Below, piece by piece: positions 50,741-58,632 of a DNA stretch of 64,000 nucleotides. Position 1 is the stretch's first letter. The number at the start of each line of letters is the position of its first letter. The notes under the pieces were generated by a model, which saw only the letters and a program-made list of their open reading frames with translations, searched no databases and was not told the origin of the DNA. The position numbers and the translations under genes were made by a program. The DNA comes from Mycolicibacter heraklionensis (GTDB lineage: Bacteria > Actinomycetota > Actinomycetes > Mycobacteriales > Mycobacteriaceae): NCBI RefSeq assembly GCF_019645815.1, contig NZ_CP080997.1:3600880-3664879 (forward strand), given 5' to 3'.

Positions 50741-51748
50741 TCAACGCGGACGACGTGCGGCCAGCACCCCGGCTCCTGCCACCCCCAGCGCGGTGGCGGC
50801 CCCGGCCACCAGTCCGGCGTGTCGGGACGCCCAGATCTGCGGGCTGTGTGCGTGTGAGGAGTCGTCGAACTCGCCGCGCGCTCCGTGATCGCTGCCCGGC
50901 CGTTCGTCGAGCGGTTGCCAAAGGTTGTACGGCTTGTCGCCGTCGACGCGCTCACCGGTCTGCTGCGAGTCGTAGCCGGTACGGGCCAAGTAGCGGTCCA
51001 GCAGCGGTGCGGCGAATCGCTGGGCCAGCAGGGTGGCGACGGTGCTTTCACCCACCCAGTACTGCTTGCGCCGGGGATGGTCGGCGGCCCGCAGCACCGC
51101 CCGGGCAACCAGCTGCGGCTGATAGATCGGTGGCACCGGCTGCGGGTGGCGGGGTAACCGGGACAGCACCCAGGAGAACTGCGGCGTATTGACCGCCGGC
51201 ATCTGCACCAGCGTGACGTTCACCTTCGAACCGTCGTGCAGCAGCTCGCAGCGCACCGATTCGGTGAAACCGTTGACAGCGTGTTTCGCACCGCAATACG
51301 CCGACTGCAGCGGGATTGACCGCTCCCCCAGCGCCGAGCCCACCTGCACGACGGTGCCGTGGTCGCGGGGCTTCATCCGCGCCAACGCAACCATGGTGCC
51401 GTAGACGAAGCCGAGGTAGCAGACTTCGGTGACTCGTTTGAACTCCGCGGGTCCGATCTCGGTGAACGGCGCGAAGACCGATGCGAAGGCGACGTTGATC
51501 CACGTGTCGATCGGGCCGAGTTCGGCTTCGGCACGGTCGGCGGCGGCCGCCACCGCGTCGTAGTCGGCGACGTCGGTGGGAATGGCCAGGGCGGTGCCAC
51601 CGGCGTCTTCGACATCACGCGCCGCGCCCCGCAGCCCTGCTTCACCGCGCGCGAGCAGGGCGACGTTGGCTCCCCGTTTGCCGTACAGCTGCGCGACGGC
51701 GCGGCCGATCCCGGCGCTGGCTCCCGTGACAACGACGGTGTGAGTCAT
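50741..51748 (-). CDS. Short-chain dehydrogenase/reductase
   Basis: 335 residues. Classical SDR core: NAD(P)-binding TGASAGIGRA (residues 8-17), DV in PTDVADYD, and the catalytic YxxxK in SAYCGAKHAV. A C-terminal extension of ~80 residues ends in a hydrophobic helix (LVAGAATALGVAGAGVLAA) that could anchor it to the membrane. ATG 51748 overlaps the GMC gene by 4 bases, so it is the last gene of the operon starting at 54675. Substrate unknown. Confidence 0.86.
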   Translation of the reverse strand: MTHTVVVTGASAGIGRAVAQLYGKRGANVALLARGEAGLRGAARDVEDAGGTALAIPTDVADYDAVAAAADRAEAELGPIDTWINVAFASVFAPFTEIGPAEFKRVTEVCYLGFVYGTMVALARMKPRDHGTVVQVGSALGERSIPLQSAYCGAKHAVNGFTESVRCELLHDGSKVNVTLVQMPAVNTPQFSWVLSRLPRHPQPVPPIYQPQLVARAVLRAADHPRRKQYWVGESTVATLLAQRFAAPLLDRYLARTGYDSQQTGERVDGDKPYNLWQPLDERPGSDHGARGEFDDSSHAHSPQIWASRHAGLVAGAATALGVAGAGVLAARRPR

Positions 51749-53418
51749 GGCTGGACTCCCTTCTGCGAGATGCGCTTTCCGGCAAGCCGTTCGGCGAGCC
51801 GGGAAGCCAGCGCCATGATGGTCAGCGCCGGGTTGGCCGACCCCTGCGTTGGGCAGACCGAGCCGTCGGAGATGAACAGGTTGGGCACCCCCCACACCCG
51901 ATGGTCGGCATCGACGACGGAGTTCTCCGGTGCGGTACCCATCCGAGCACCGCCGATCAGGTGGGCGTAGCGCTGGATGGTCAGCACGTCCTGCGCGCCT
52001 GCCGCGTGCAGAATGTCGGTGATCACCTGGGTCGAGTAGGCCATGTTCGCTTTGTCGTTGTCGCAGCGGGTGTAATCCATTCGGGCCACTGGGATCCCGT
52101 TGCCGTCGACTTCGTCGGCCAGGGTGATCCGGTTGTCCGGCAGGGGAAGCAGTTCGTTGAGCACGCCGATCGTGCTCCAATGGTTGTAGTCGCGCATGTA
52201 TTCACGCATCGCCCGGCCCCAGTGCCCGTCGGCGAGCACGTGCTCTGACCAGCCGATCGGCAGCGGCGACACGGTCTGGATGGAGAAGCCGCGGGCGAAT
52301 CCGCGAGCCGTGTCGGTTTCGTAGAACTCTTCGCTGCTCACCTGCGGCGGCGGAGCCTTGTACATCCGCAGTTCCTCGGGCCACCGGCCCGCGGTCTGGG
52401 CCGCGCCTTGAACCATGACGTAACGGCCCACCTGATCGGAGTTGTTTCCCAACCCGTGCGGAAACCGGGTACTGGTCGAATTGAGCAGCAGCCGTGGGGT
52501 TTCGATCGAGTAGCCGGCAACCGCCACGACCCTCGCGCGCTGCAGGTGCTCGGCGCCGTTGTTGTCGTGGTAGACGACGCCGCGCGCCGCTCCGGCGTCA
52601 TCGAGTTCGATGCGGGCGGCCATGCAGTCCGCACGGATCTCCACACCGTGTGCCAGGGCGTCGGGCAGGTGGGTGACGTACGGACTGGCCTTGGCATTGA
52701 CCTTGCAGCCCTGCAGGCAGTAGCCGCGGTAGATACAGTGCGGCCGGTTTCCGAAGGTGCCGTTGACGATTCCGACCGGGCCCACCCGCATCTCGATCCC
52801 CAGATTGCGCGCGCCCTCCCACAGCTTGGACGCGGCAGCGGAGATCGGGTGCGGCGACGACGGGTAGCGGTGCGGATATCCCCATGGCCAGTTCTGTCCG
52901 GCTACCGGCAGTTCGGCCTCGAGCACTTCGTAGTGACGTCGGATGTCCTCATAGTCGATCGGCCAGTCCGCCCCGACACGGTCGAGGCTGAATGTGCGCA
53001 AGTCGCTGGGGTGAAAGCGTGGGCAGTAGCCGGCGTAGTGCACCATCGAGCCACCGACGCCGCGGCCGGAATTGTTCTTGCCCAACTCGATCGGGTCGTC
53101 GCCGCCGATGATGCGCTTCTGCGTCCAGTACAGCGGATGCGATCCGGCTTCGTCGGAGACCCAGTCGCTGTCGGGATGCCAGAACGGGCCCGCCTCGATG
53201 ATCACGGTGCGCCAGCCGGCCCGCGCCAGTCGTTGCGCCAGCACCGATCCCCCGGCCCCGGCCCCGACGACGACCAGGTCAACCTCGTCATCGGTCGCAT
53301 ACCGGCGCATCGTCTTCTCACCGGGCAGCTCCCGCGACTGCACGTCCAGCAGGAACCGCGAGTCATTGTCGGGCGGGCCCAGCGATCCTTTGAGCAGGCC
53401 CCGCCAGAAGTCGCCCAC
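51745..53418 (-). CDS. GMC-family flavoprotein oxidoreductase
   Basis: 557 residues, FAD-dependent glucose-methanol-choline family. The FAD-binding VDLVVVGAGAGGSVLAQRLARAG begins near residue 46, with IIEAG closing the motif, and the C-terminal signature is LISDG-like (LFISDGSVCPTQGSANPALTIMALA). A GxxxxxGG substrate-domain segment (GRGVGGSMVHYAG) is present. Together with the subunit-3 protein it resembles membrane-bound gluconate/sugar dehydrogenases, but no cytochrome c subunit is encoded nearby. GTG 53418 overlaps the previous stop by one base. Confidence 0.87.
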   Translation of the reverse strand: MGDFWRGLLKGSLGPPDNDSRFLLDVQSRELPGEKTMRRYATDDEVDLVVVGAGAGGSVLAQRLARAGWRTVIIEAGPFWHPDSDWVSDEAGSHPLYWTQKRIIGGDDPIELGKNNSGRGVGGSMVHYAGYCPRFHPSDLRTFSLDRVGADWPIDYEDIRRHYEVLEAELPVAGQNWPWGYPHRYPSSPHPISAAASKLWEGARNLGIEMRVGPVGIVNGTFGNRPHCIYRGYCLQGCKVNAKASPYVTHLPDALAHGVEIRADCMAARIELDDAGAARGVVYHDNNGAEHLQRARVVAVAGYSIETPRLLLNSTSTRFPHGLGNNSDQVGRYVMVQGAAQTAGRWPEELRMYKAPPPQVSSEEFYETDTARGFARGFSIQTVSPLPIGWSEHVLADGHWGRAMREYMRDYNHWSTIGVLNELLPLPDNRITLADEVDGNGIPVARMDYTRCDNDKANMAYSTQVITDILHAAGAQDVLTIQRYAHLIGGARMGTAPENSVVDADHRVWGVPNLFISDGSVCPTQGSANPALTIMALASRLAERLAGKRISQKGVQP

Positions 53419-54164
53419 TACGAGTCCTCTTCCAGCACCAGTTCCACCGGGTCCTTGTCGATGGCACCGCGGGTTTCGAACGGTTCGCGCGCCGCCGCCG
53501 GCCCGCTCGGGCCACCCAGCCGCATGAAGCCGCGTGGATAGGCCGGACCGCCGAACCCGATCTCGTTCCACGCCCAGGGATGGGAGTAGAACGCGGACAA
53601 CGCCATCCGCATGCACACCGACCATGCCCGCATCTCGTTCAGCTGTACCCAGGCGCCGCCCTGCAGCCGGCCTCGGGAGAACTGGTCGACCAGTGCCAGT
53701 TGGGTCGGGACTTCGGCTGCGGCGAACGATGCCTTGCCGTACCGCTGCCCGGCGGCCTCGTCCAAGCCGCGCAGCACCAGACGCCAGGTCTCCCGGTCAT
53801 CGGGCATGTCGGCGTATTGATAGCCGTCGAGCTGACCGTCGGCCAGTTTGGCATCGACGAACTCGGCAACGGGCACTCGCGGTTCATCATCTTGGGCCAG
53901 CACGATGTCACAGAACGCCCGCAGGGTGGGTTCCTCGGTGGCGCTGAAGAACCGCAGCGGCCCCGGCGGTTCCAGCCGGGCCAGCACCACCTTCCTGGTG
54001 GCCTCGTCCCAGCTGTCTTTCGACGCGAGCACGTCGAAGTCCGGGTAGCGCCCGATCATCTGCGGGGTGACACCGCGACGTTGCCGGGGCAACCAGGACG
54101 GGTGCGGGGGTTGGCGATCGGCCCGGAGATTCGGCAGGTGGTCGGGTCGGGAGGTGTCGGCCAT
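53418..54164 (-). CDS. Gluconate 2-dehydrogenase subunit 3 family protein
   Basis: 248 residues. Contains the subunit-3 core (FFSATEEPTLRAFCDIVLAQDDEPRVPVAEFVD, later AWVQLNEMRAWSVCMRMALSAFYSHPWAWNEIGFGGPAYPRG in shorter pieces), which in family members exports the catalytic subunit by a Tat signal. Here no twin-arginine signal is seen; the N-terminal half is a longer helical extension. One-base overlap with the GMC gene indicates a complex of the two. Confidence 0.8.
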   Translation of the reverse strand: MADTSRPDHLPNLRADRQPPHPSWLPRQRRGVTPQMIGRYPDFDVLASKDSWDEATRKVVLARLEPPGPLRFFSATEEPTLRAFCDIVLAQDDEPRVPVAEFVDAKLADGQLDGYQYADMPDDRETWRLVLRGLDEAAGQRYGKASFAAAEVPTQLALVDQFSRGRLQGGAWVQLNEMRAWSVCMRMALSAFYSHPWAWNEIGFGGPAYPRGFMRLGGPSGPAAAREPFETRGAIDKDPVELVLEEDS

Positions 54165-54177
54165 GGCTGCCGGCGCC

Positions 54178-54675
54178 TCAGCGTTCGCGGCGCAGCACCG
54201 CGGCCAGCAAGCCCATCCCGCCGACCATCGCCATCAAGCCGGGCGCTGCGATCGGCGGACCCATCGGAACGTTGTAGGACGCCATCTTCCAGCCGCCGGG
54301 CTTGCGGGCCACCCCGCGGGCATGCAGGTACTCCCCCAGCAGCCCATTGGCGGCGTATACGCCTGCGGTCAACGGCAGCCAGCGTTTGGCCCAGCGGCGG
54401 GAGAACACCCCGCCGATCCCGGCGACCACCACCGGTGGCGTGACCAGAACCGGGCTCCACATCCACTTGTTACCGAAGCCGGCCTTGTAGTGCTCGAGAT
54501 AGATCTCGGCGGTCGTGACAACCGCGGCGAACGCCGTCATCGCCGATAGCGACCTTTCGAAGCGACCATGCGCGACGTTACGCAGCATCCGATCGACGAT
54601 ATCGCCGGCTTCGCCGATCCACTCCGCGTGACTACCTGCCCGCGCACCGGACCCGCCTGTCTCCAGCAACATCAT
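54178..54675 (-). CDS. Small multi-pass membrane protein of the GMC operon
   Basis: 165 residues. After a charged N-terminus of about 45 residues come four hydrophobic segments (AMTAFAAVVTTAEIYLEHY, VLVTPPVVVAGIGGVF, LPLTAGVYAANGLLGEYL, IAAPGLMAMVGGMGLLAAVL). No family recognised. First gene of the four-gene minus-strand operon, 13 bases before the subunit-3 gene; it may anchor the flavoprotein complex (inference). ATG 54672 is a second start. Confidence 0.65.
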   Translation of the reverse strand: MMLLETGGSGARAGSHAEWIGEAGDIVDRMLRNVAHGRFERSLSAMTAFAAVVTTAEIYLEHYKAGFGNKWMWSPVLVTPPVVVAGIGGVFSRRWAKRWLPLTAGVYAANGLLGEYLHARGVARKPGGWKMASYNVPMGPPIAAPGLMAMVGGMGLLAAVLRRER

Positions 54676-54724
54676 CTGCGCATTTCCGTTCCGCTCGCCG
54701 ACGTTTCATCCCCAAAACCCGGCA

Positions 54725-54750
54725 GTACCCTGCCGCCACCGCGGTCAAAC
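54725..54750 (-). promoter_or_regulatory. Sigma-F-like promoter for the GMC operon
   Basis: On the minus strand GTTT (54750-54747), 16 bases, GGGTAC (54730-54725), an exact fit to GTTT-N15-17-GGGTAY. Leader about 40 bases to ATG 54675. Confidence 0.5.
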
Positions 54751-54833
54751 ATCGCCCGACGCGCGCTTTTGGTGCCAGGTTTCGACAGCGGTGGAACGGG
54801 GAACTGATCGGGGTACAGATGAATGGAGGACGG

Positions 54834-55067
54834 ATGCGAATCGGCGGATTGGCCGGAACCATTGTGCTGCTCTGGCTGCTGATAGGTGTTTTCGCCGCAT
54901 GGCAGCGTGACTATTTCCACGGCAGCCAAACCAGTTGCGCAAATGCCGGAACCATCGCCGTCACTACGCTGGCGGGTCCCTTGAACTACTTCGGGCTCAA
55001 CCCGGTCGTGTCCGATTGCCATCTGCCGCAGCCCTCTTCGTTGGGTGCGGTTGGTTTGATTGTGTGA
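54834..55067 (+). CDS. Small exported or membrane-anchored hypothetical protein
   Basis: 77 residues: one N-terminal hydrophobic helix (GLAGTIVLLWLLIGVFAAWQ) followed by a short outer part with two cysteines (C39-like in SCANAG and C in SDCHLP) that could form a disulfide. GGAGGA lies 3 bases before ATG 54834; ATG 54819 would add five residues. Unknown function; probably cotranscribed with the DUF6131 gene 15 bases further on. Confidence 0.6.
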   Translation: MRIGGLAGTIVLLWLLIGVFAAWQRDYFHGSQTSCANAGTIAVTTLAGPLNYFGLNPVVSDCHLPQPSSLGAVGLIV

Positions 55068-55082
55068 GAGAAGGGATTGGTG

Positions 55083-55238
55083 ATGATTGCCCTCGGAGTG
55101 GTCCTGATTATTCTGGCGCTCATCTTCAAGATCAACGTCCTATGGACGGTCGGCGTCATTCTGCTGGTTGTCGGCGCGGCACTCTGGATTCTGGGCGCGG
55201 TCGGTCGTCCGGTCGCGGGGCGGCGCTACTGGTATTGA
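55083..55238 (+). CDS. DUF6131 small membrane protein
   Basis: A 51-residue protein with two hydrophobic helices (IALGVVLIILALIFKI and VLWTVGVILLVVGAALWILGAVG) ending in GRPVAGRRYWY, the pattern of the actinobacterial DUF6131 family. AAGGG lies about 8 bases before the ATG. Function unknown; members are common in stress-related neighbourhoods. Confidence 0.75.
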   Translation: MIALGVVLIILALIFKINVLWTVGVILLVVGAALWILGAVGRPVAGRRYWY

Positions 55239-55279
55239 TCAGGTAGTGAGCGCAACCGAAGCACGCCGCGAACAATGCG

Positions 55280-56236
55280 ATGACCGTCGCTGCCGACGCT
55301 GATCGCGGTTCCTTCAGGCATATCGCGCTGTTCTACCGGTCGCCGCAGGAATATCTGGATTACCTGGTGCCATTCGTCGCCGAGGGCGTCGCCGACGGTC
55401 TCCCGGTCTTGGTGGCCGTACCTGAACCCAACCTCTCGCTGCTGCGCGCCGCACTCCCCAACGACGCAGTCGAATTCGTGACGCTGGCCGACATGAGCCA
55501 AGTCGGACGCAACCCGACCCACATATTGGGCGGCGTGCTGGGCACTTTCGCGGCCCGGCATCCATCGGGGCCGGTGCGAATGGTCGGCGAACCGGTCTGG
55601 AGCGGCCGGTCGGAGCTGGAGTATCCGGCCTGCGTTCAGCATGAGGCCCTGGTCAATGAGGCGTTCACCGGCCGGGGTCTGACCATTCTCTGCCCTTACG
55701 ACGCAACACATCTGGACTCAGATATCCTCGTCGACGCCGAGATCACCCATCCATGGCTGGGCCACGTCGGGCAACCGGACCGCACCAGCGCGGGCTTCGC
55801 TCCCGATGCCGCCTGGGTGCGCTACAACGAACCGCTGCCCAGCATCCCGACGGCGGCAAGCTGTACCCTGCACCGACTTACCGACCTGGCCGGAGCCCGC
55901 CAATTCGCCGCCAAGTACGCACGCTGGTTCGGTTTCGCCGCCGCCGAGATCGCGGACCTGCAGTTGATAGTCAATGAGCTGGCGTCCAACAGCCTGCAGC
56001 ACGGACGGGAACCGTGCACCCTGCTGCTGTGGGAGGCGGAGGACCAATTGATCTGCCAGGTAAGTGACTCCGGCCGCTTGACCGACCGGCTGGCCGGGCG
56101 GCGGCCGATCCTCGGACTTGGCGATCACGGTTGCGGATTGTTCGTGGTCAACGCAACCGCTGATCTGGTGCGCATCCACACCACAGCCTCCGGAACCACG
56201 GTGCAGGCGCACCTACGGATGAGGAAGTCAGCGTGA
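55280..56236 (+). CDS. MEDS sensor fused to RsbW-like histidine-kinase-fold anti-sigma domain
   Basis: 318 residues. Residues 12-175 match the MEDS domain (RHIALFYRSPQEYLDYLVPFVAEG), a sensory module first seen in DcmR. Residues 190-315 are an RsbW/SpoIIAB-type HATPase with the N box (LQLIVNELASNSLQHG), G1 (VSDSG) and G2 (GLGDHGCGLFVVNATAD). This pairs an input domain with a serine kinase/anti-sigma factor. The following gene, overlapping by 4 bases, carries MEDS plus STAS, its probable antagonist. The sigma factor controlled is not in the window. Confidence 0.85.
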   Translation: MTVAADADRGSFRHIALFYRSPQEYLDYLVPFVAEGVADGLPVLVAVPEPNLSLLRAALPNDAVEFVTLADMSQVGRNPTHILGGVLGTFAARHPSGPVRMVGEPVWSGRSELEYPACVQHEALVNEAFTGRGLTILCPYDATHLDSDILVDAEITHPWLGHVGQPDRTSAGFAPDAAWVRYNEPLPSIPTAASCTLHRLTDLAGARQFAAKYARWFGFAAAEIADLQLIVNELASNSLQHGREPCTLLLWEAEDQLICQVSDSGRLTDRLAGRRPILGLGDHGCGLFVVNATADLVRIHTTASGTTVQAHLRMRKSA

Positions 56237-57060
56237 TGGCCGGCTATCGAGCGGACCCCTCGGGTGAATTCGGCCACGTGGGTTGGGAATACCGGGATCG
56301 GAGCGAATTCCTGTACCGTGCGGCCGAGTACATCGCGGACGGCTTGAACCTGGGACAGCGGGTCACCTACGTCGGAGAGGACGATCCGGTGACCATGCGA
56401 GCCAGCCTGGCTGCTGCCGGGCTCGGCGGTGATGCGGGCGAGGTGCACGTCAAGACGGTTCCCGAGCACTTCTTGTTCCGGGGCGACGTCGTCGACGCCG
56501 AGCGCATGACCGAGCGCTACGCGGCGGCCGCAGTCGGGGCCGTCGCTGCGGGCTACAACGGGCTGCGGGTCGTCATCGATACAACGCCGGTGGTTCGCAC
56601 ACCCGCACAGCGCGAAGCGCAGGCCGCACTGGAGTTCCTCGGAGACCGCCGGATCGCCACGCTGCCTGTCGCGGCGATGTGCGGTTACGACGTCGCCGAA
56701 CTCGGTGACGCCGCAGCCGGGTTGGTGTGCCTTCACCCGGCGGCCGGCCCCAGTTCGGTGCCATTCCAGCTGTACGCCCAGCCTGCTGGGCGCAACGCGA
56801 TCGCGTTGGCGGGCAACCTCGACGCCGCGAGCGAGCCGCTGTTCGTCACCACCCTGCGGCGGGTTCTGCCGCTGTTGTCGCACGACACCCTTGAGATCGA
56901 CGCGCGGGAACTGGAGTTCGTCGGGCACCGTCAGCTCTGCCTGCTCGACCGCTATTGTGCCGCCCACGGCCGAAAGGCCGTGCTGCGCAGCGATCGAGCA
57001 GTAGTGCGCCGGTTGGTCGCCCTCCTCGACTTCGTTAACGTCCAGATCGAGACCACCTGA
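56233..57060 (+). CDS. MEDS sensor fused to STAS-like domain
   Basis: 275 residues. Residues 10-175 form a second MEDS domain (WEYRDRSEFLYRAAEYIADGL). Residues 180-275 look like a STAS fold (AIALAGNLDAASEPLFVTTLRRVLP, LEIDARELEFVGHRQLCLLDRY); the usual phosphorylated Ser/Thr position reads FVGHRQ, so phosphorylation there may not occur. GTG 56233 overlaps the previous gene by 4 bases; ATG 56236 follows directly. Proposed antagonist of the upstream anti-sigma protein. Confidence 0.8.
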   Translation: MMAGYRADPSGEFGHVGWEYRDRSEFLYRAAEYIADGLNLGQRVTYVGEDDPVTMRASLAAAGLGGDAGEVHVKTVPEHFLFRGDVVDAERMTERYAAAAVGAVAAGYNGLRVVIDTTPVVRTPAQREAQAALEFLGDRRIATLPVAAMCGYDVAELGDAAAGLVCLHPAAGPSSVPFQLYAQPAGRNAIALAGNLDAASEPLFVTTLRRVLPLLSHDTLEIDARELEFVGHRQLCLLDRYCAAHGRKAVLRSDRAVVRRLVALLDFVNVQIETT

Positions 57061-57104
57061 CGCTTGAGCGTCCAGGCGTGGCGATCGCGCCCGGGCCATA
57101 GCTG

Positions 57105-57452
57105 TCAGCGATGCCGGCGCACCGGGCCGGCCCACAGGTCTTTCCGTGGTGTCGGTGCGGGCTCGTCGCGGTAGGTGACCGGGACCTGTACCGGCCCCTG
57201 TCGATTCGCGTTGGACGATGCCGGCGGAGGCCGCTCGTCGCCGGCCTGGTGGCGGCTACCCTGGCGCAGCCGGGCATAGGCGCCCAGCAGCTGCTGTAAC
57301 TGCTCCTCCGCGTCGGCGGTCGGCGGACGGCCCGCATTGCCGGCGTCGGGATGGAGCGTGCGCAACTTGGCGCGGAAGGCATGGCTGATCTCAGCCGGCG
57401 TGGCCGCCGCTGTCACACCCAGCACTGCGTAGGGGTCGGGACTCTTGCTCAT
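57105..57452 (-). CDS. Short J-domain (DnaJ-like) protein
   Basis: 115 residues. A J-domain fills residues 5-65: PDPYAVLGVTAAATPAEISHAFRAKLRTLHPDAG contains the essential HPD that activates Hsp70 ATPase; the tail is Arg/Pro-rich and disordered. No zinc finger or C-terminal substrate domain. A co-chaperone role next to an hsp20 gene is plausible. The start codon ATG 57452 is preceded by an overlapping short reading frame. Confidence 0.82.
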   Translation of the reverse strand: MSKSPDPYAVLGVTAAATPAEISHAFRAKLRTLHPDAGNAGRPPTADAEEQLQQLLGAYARLRQGSRHQAGDERPPPASSNANRQGPVQVPVTYRDEPAPTPRKDLWAGPVRRHR

Positions 57453-57595
57453 AACGCCACCAAGGGCCAAGCAGGGGTTGGTCGTACCTGATCGACTTGC
57501 CGTTCGGCCGGCGAGGCCTGCTGCCGGAGAGAGAGCGTTGACGGCAGCAGGGCCCCGTCGAACCCTGCGGTGACATCGTGCGCGGCCCACGTCAT
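57449..57595 (-). CDS. Possible 48-residue small ORF upstream of the J-domain gene
   Basis: Starts MTWAAHDVTAGFDG and stops at a TGA that overlaps the J-domain ATG; its own ATG overlaps the stop of the next small ORF (ATGA). No recognised domain, no Shine-Dalgarno. Could be real coupling or decayed sequence. Confidence 0.25.
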   Translation of the reverse strand: MTWAAHDVTAGFDGALLPSTLSLRQQASPAERQVDQVRPTPAWPLVAL

Positions 57596-57690
57596 TTCGC
57601 TGCCACATCGGTGGCGATGCGCGCGCAGAACCGGGCTGCGTCGACGCGCTCACGATGGTCGGATAGCCGTGAGCGACGCACGAGAGTCAC
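57592..57690 (-). CDS. Possible 32-residue small ORF
   Basis: GTG start, reads VTLVRRSRLSDHRERVDAARF and ends AAK, its TGA overlapping the following ATG. Codon third positions are only moderately GC-rich. May be a remnant of a larger gene. Confidence 0.2.
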   Translation of the reverse strand: MTLVRRSRLSDHRERVDAARFCARIATDVAAK

Positions 57691-57702
57691 CGTCCGCTGG
57701 TG

Positions 57703-58036
57703 TTAATCGCGTAAGGCCATCACCTCCCTCGTCGGCAACTGCTTGACCAAGTCGGCAGCGGCATCACGGAGGAGACCGCTGCGTCGGCCACACTCGCCTG
57801 TTGCGCCGCCGCGTGGCCGAACGATGCCGGCGACTGGCTGGTAGTGGCGCATCATGCCGATCAGGAGGGGCGCCACGAAGGGCGAGCTTCGGGGGACGAG
57901 GCCGGGCGACGGGCATTTCGGTGGGTGCCGCGGTGCAGTTTCCGGGTGCCCCGGCGGTTAACAGGCGCAGCCATTCGGCGCGCACGATGCTCTCCGCCTC
58001 GTCGAGCACCTCCGCGGCCAGCGTGTCGGTGGTCAT
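57703..58036 (-). pseudogene. Probable frameshifted hypothetical gene downstream of hsp20
   Basis: A strong ribosome site (GGAGGTGA) precedes ATG 58036 and the first ~30 codons (MTTDTLAAEVLDEAESIVRA) look coding. From about 57925 the high-GC third-position pattern moves to another frame, which reads PFVAPLLIGMMRHYQPVAG and ends LVKQLPTREVMALRD at a TAA (57703-57705). The original frame continues with poor codon choice to 57764. One indel near 57915-57935 would explain this. Family not recognised. Lies 50 bases after hsp20, so probably cotranscribed. Confidence 0.4.
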
Positions 58037-58086
58037 GTTGCTCACCTCCTTCACCGGGTAGCAGGCCGCCGCCCGGCCCCTCGCAA

Positions 58087-58509
58087 TCAGGAGTTGATGG
58101 CCCGCTCGCCGTGGCTGCCGGCGACCTTGATGCGCCGCGGCTTTGCCTTCTCGGCGACCGGGATGGTCAGCCGCAGCACGCCGTCTTGATAGCTGGCCTG
58201 GATCTGGTCGGCGTCGAGATTGTCGCCGAGGAACAACTGGCGGCTGAACACGCCGCGCGGCCGTTCCGCGGACACCATCTCGCGGCTTTGATCAAGCCCC
58301 GGACGTTCGGCGTGCACCGTCAGCACATTGCGTTCGACATCGAGATCCAGGGAGTCCTCCGCGACCCCGGGCAGGTCGAACTCGACGATGAACTGGTCGC
58401 CGTCACGCCAGGCGTCCATCGGCATGACCGCCGGCCGTGCCGCGGTGCCCAGCACCTGCTGGGTCCAGCGGTCGAGATCCCGGAACGGGTCGGTACGCAT
58501 CAACATCAT
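58087..58509 (-). CDS. Hsp20/alpha-crystallin small heat-shock protein
   Basis: A 140-residue ATP-independent holdase. N-terminal MRTDPFRDLDRW is typical of mycobacterial HspX/Acr2-like proteins, the alpha-crystallin domain occupies residues 35-125 (DQFIVEFDLPGVAEDSLDLDVERNVLTVHAER), and the dimer/oligomer-forming DGVLRLTIPVAEKAKPRRI closes it. AGGAGG (58515-58520) is 5 bases from ATG 58509; ATG 58506 and 58500 are also possible. It is divergent from an HspR-like regulator and has its own palindromic control region. Confidence 0.92.
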   Translation of the reverse strand: MMLMRTDPFRDLDRWTQQVLGTAARPAVMPMDAWRDGDQFIVEFDLPGVAEDSLDLDVERNVLTVHAERPGLDQSREMVSAERPRGVFSRQLFLGDNLDADQIQASYQDGVLRLTIPVAEKAKPRRIKVAGSHGERAINS

Positions 58510-58521
58510 CTCCACCTCCTA

Positions 58522-58558
58522 GATCTGTGGCAGATCATCTATGTCTGCCGACATAGAT
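58522..58558 (-). promoter_or_regulatory. Two consecutive inverted repeats in the hsp20 leader
   Basis: ATCTATGTC-tgcc-GACATAGAT (58537-58558, perfect 9-base arms) overlaps the predicted transcription start; GATCTG-tgg-CAGATC (58522-58536) adjoins the ribosome site at 58515. The first is a good operator candidate, probably for the adjacent HspR-like protein. As RNA both can form hairpins just before the Shine-Dalgarno, so a post-transcriptional (thermometer-like) role is also possible. Confidence 0.55.
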
Positions 58559-58561
58559 TTT

Positions 58562-58590
58562 TATATAGCACTCGTGGTAGGTTCGTGCAA
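58562..58590 (-). promoter_or_regulatory. hsp20 promoter
   Basis: On the minus strand TTGCAC (58590-58585), 17 bases, TATATA (58567-58562). Start of transcription near 58555, inside the first inverted repeat. Confidence 0.6.
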
Positions 58591-58632
58591 GAGGTGCACG
58601 AGGAATTTCCGACGAGCGGGAAGCGATGCGCA

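Noticed and set aside
54778..54816. GGTTT and GGGTAC upstream of the small membrane genes at 54834
   Set aside because: Spacer of 28 bases; no alternative -35 with correct distance.
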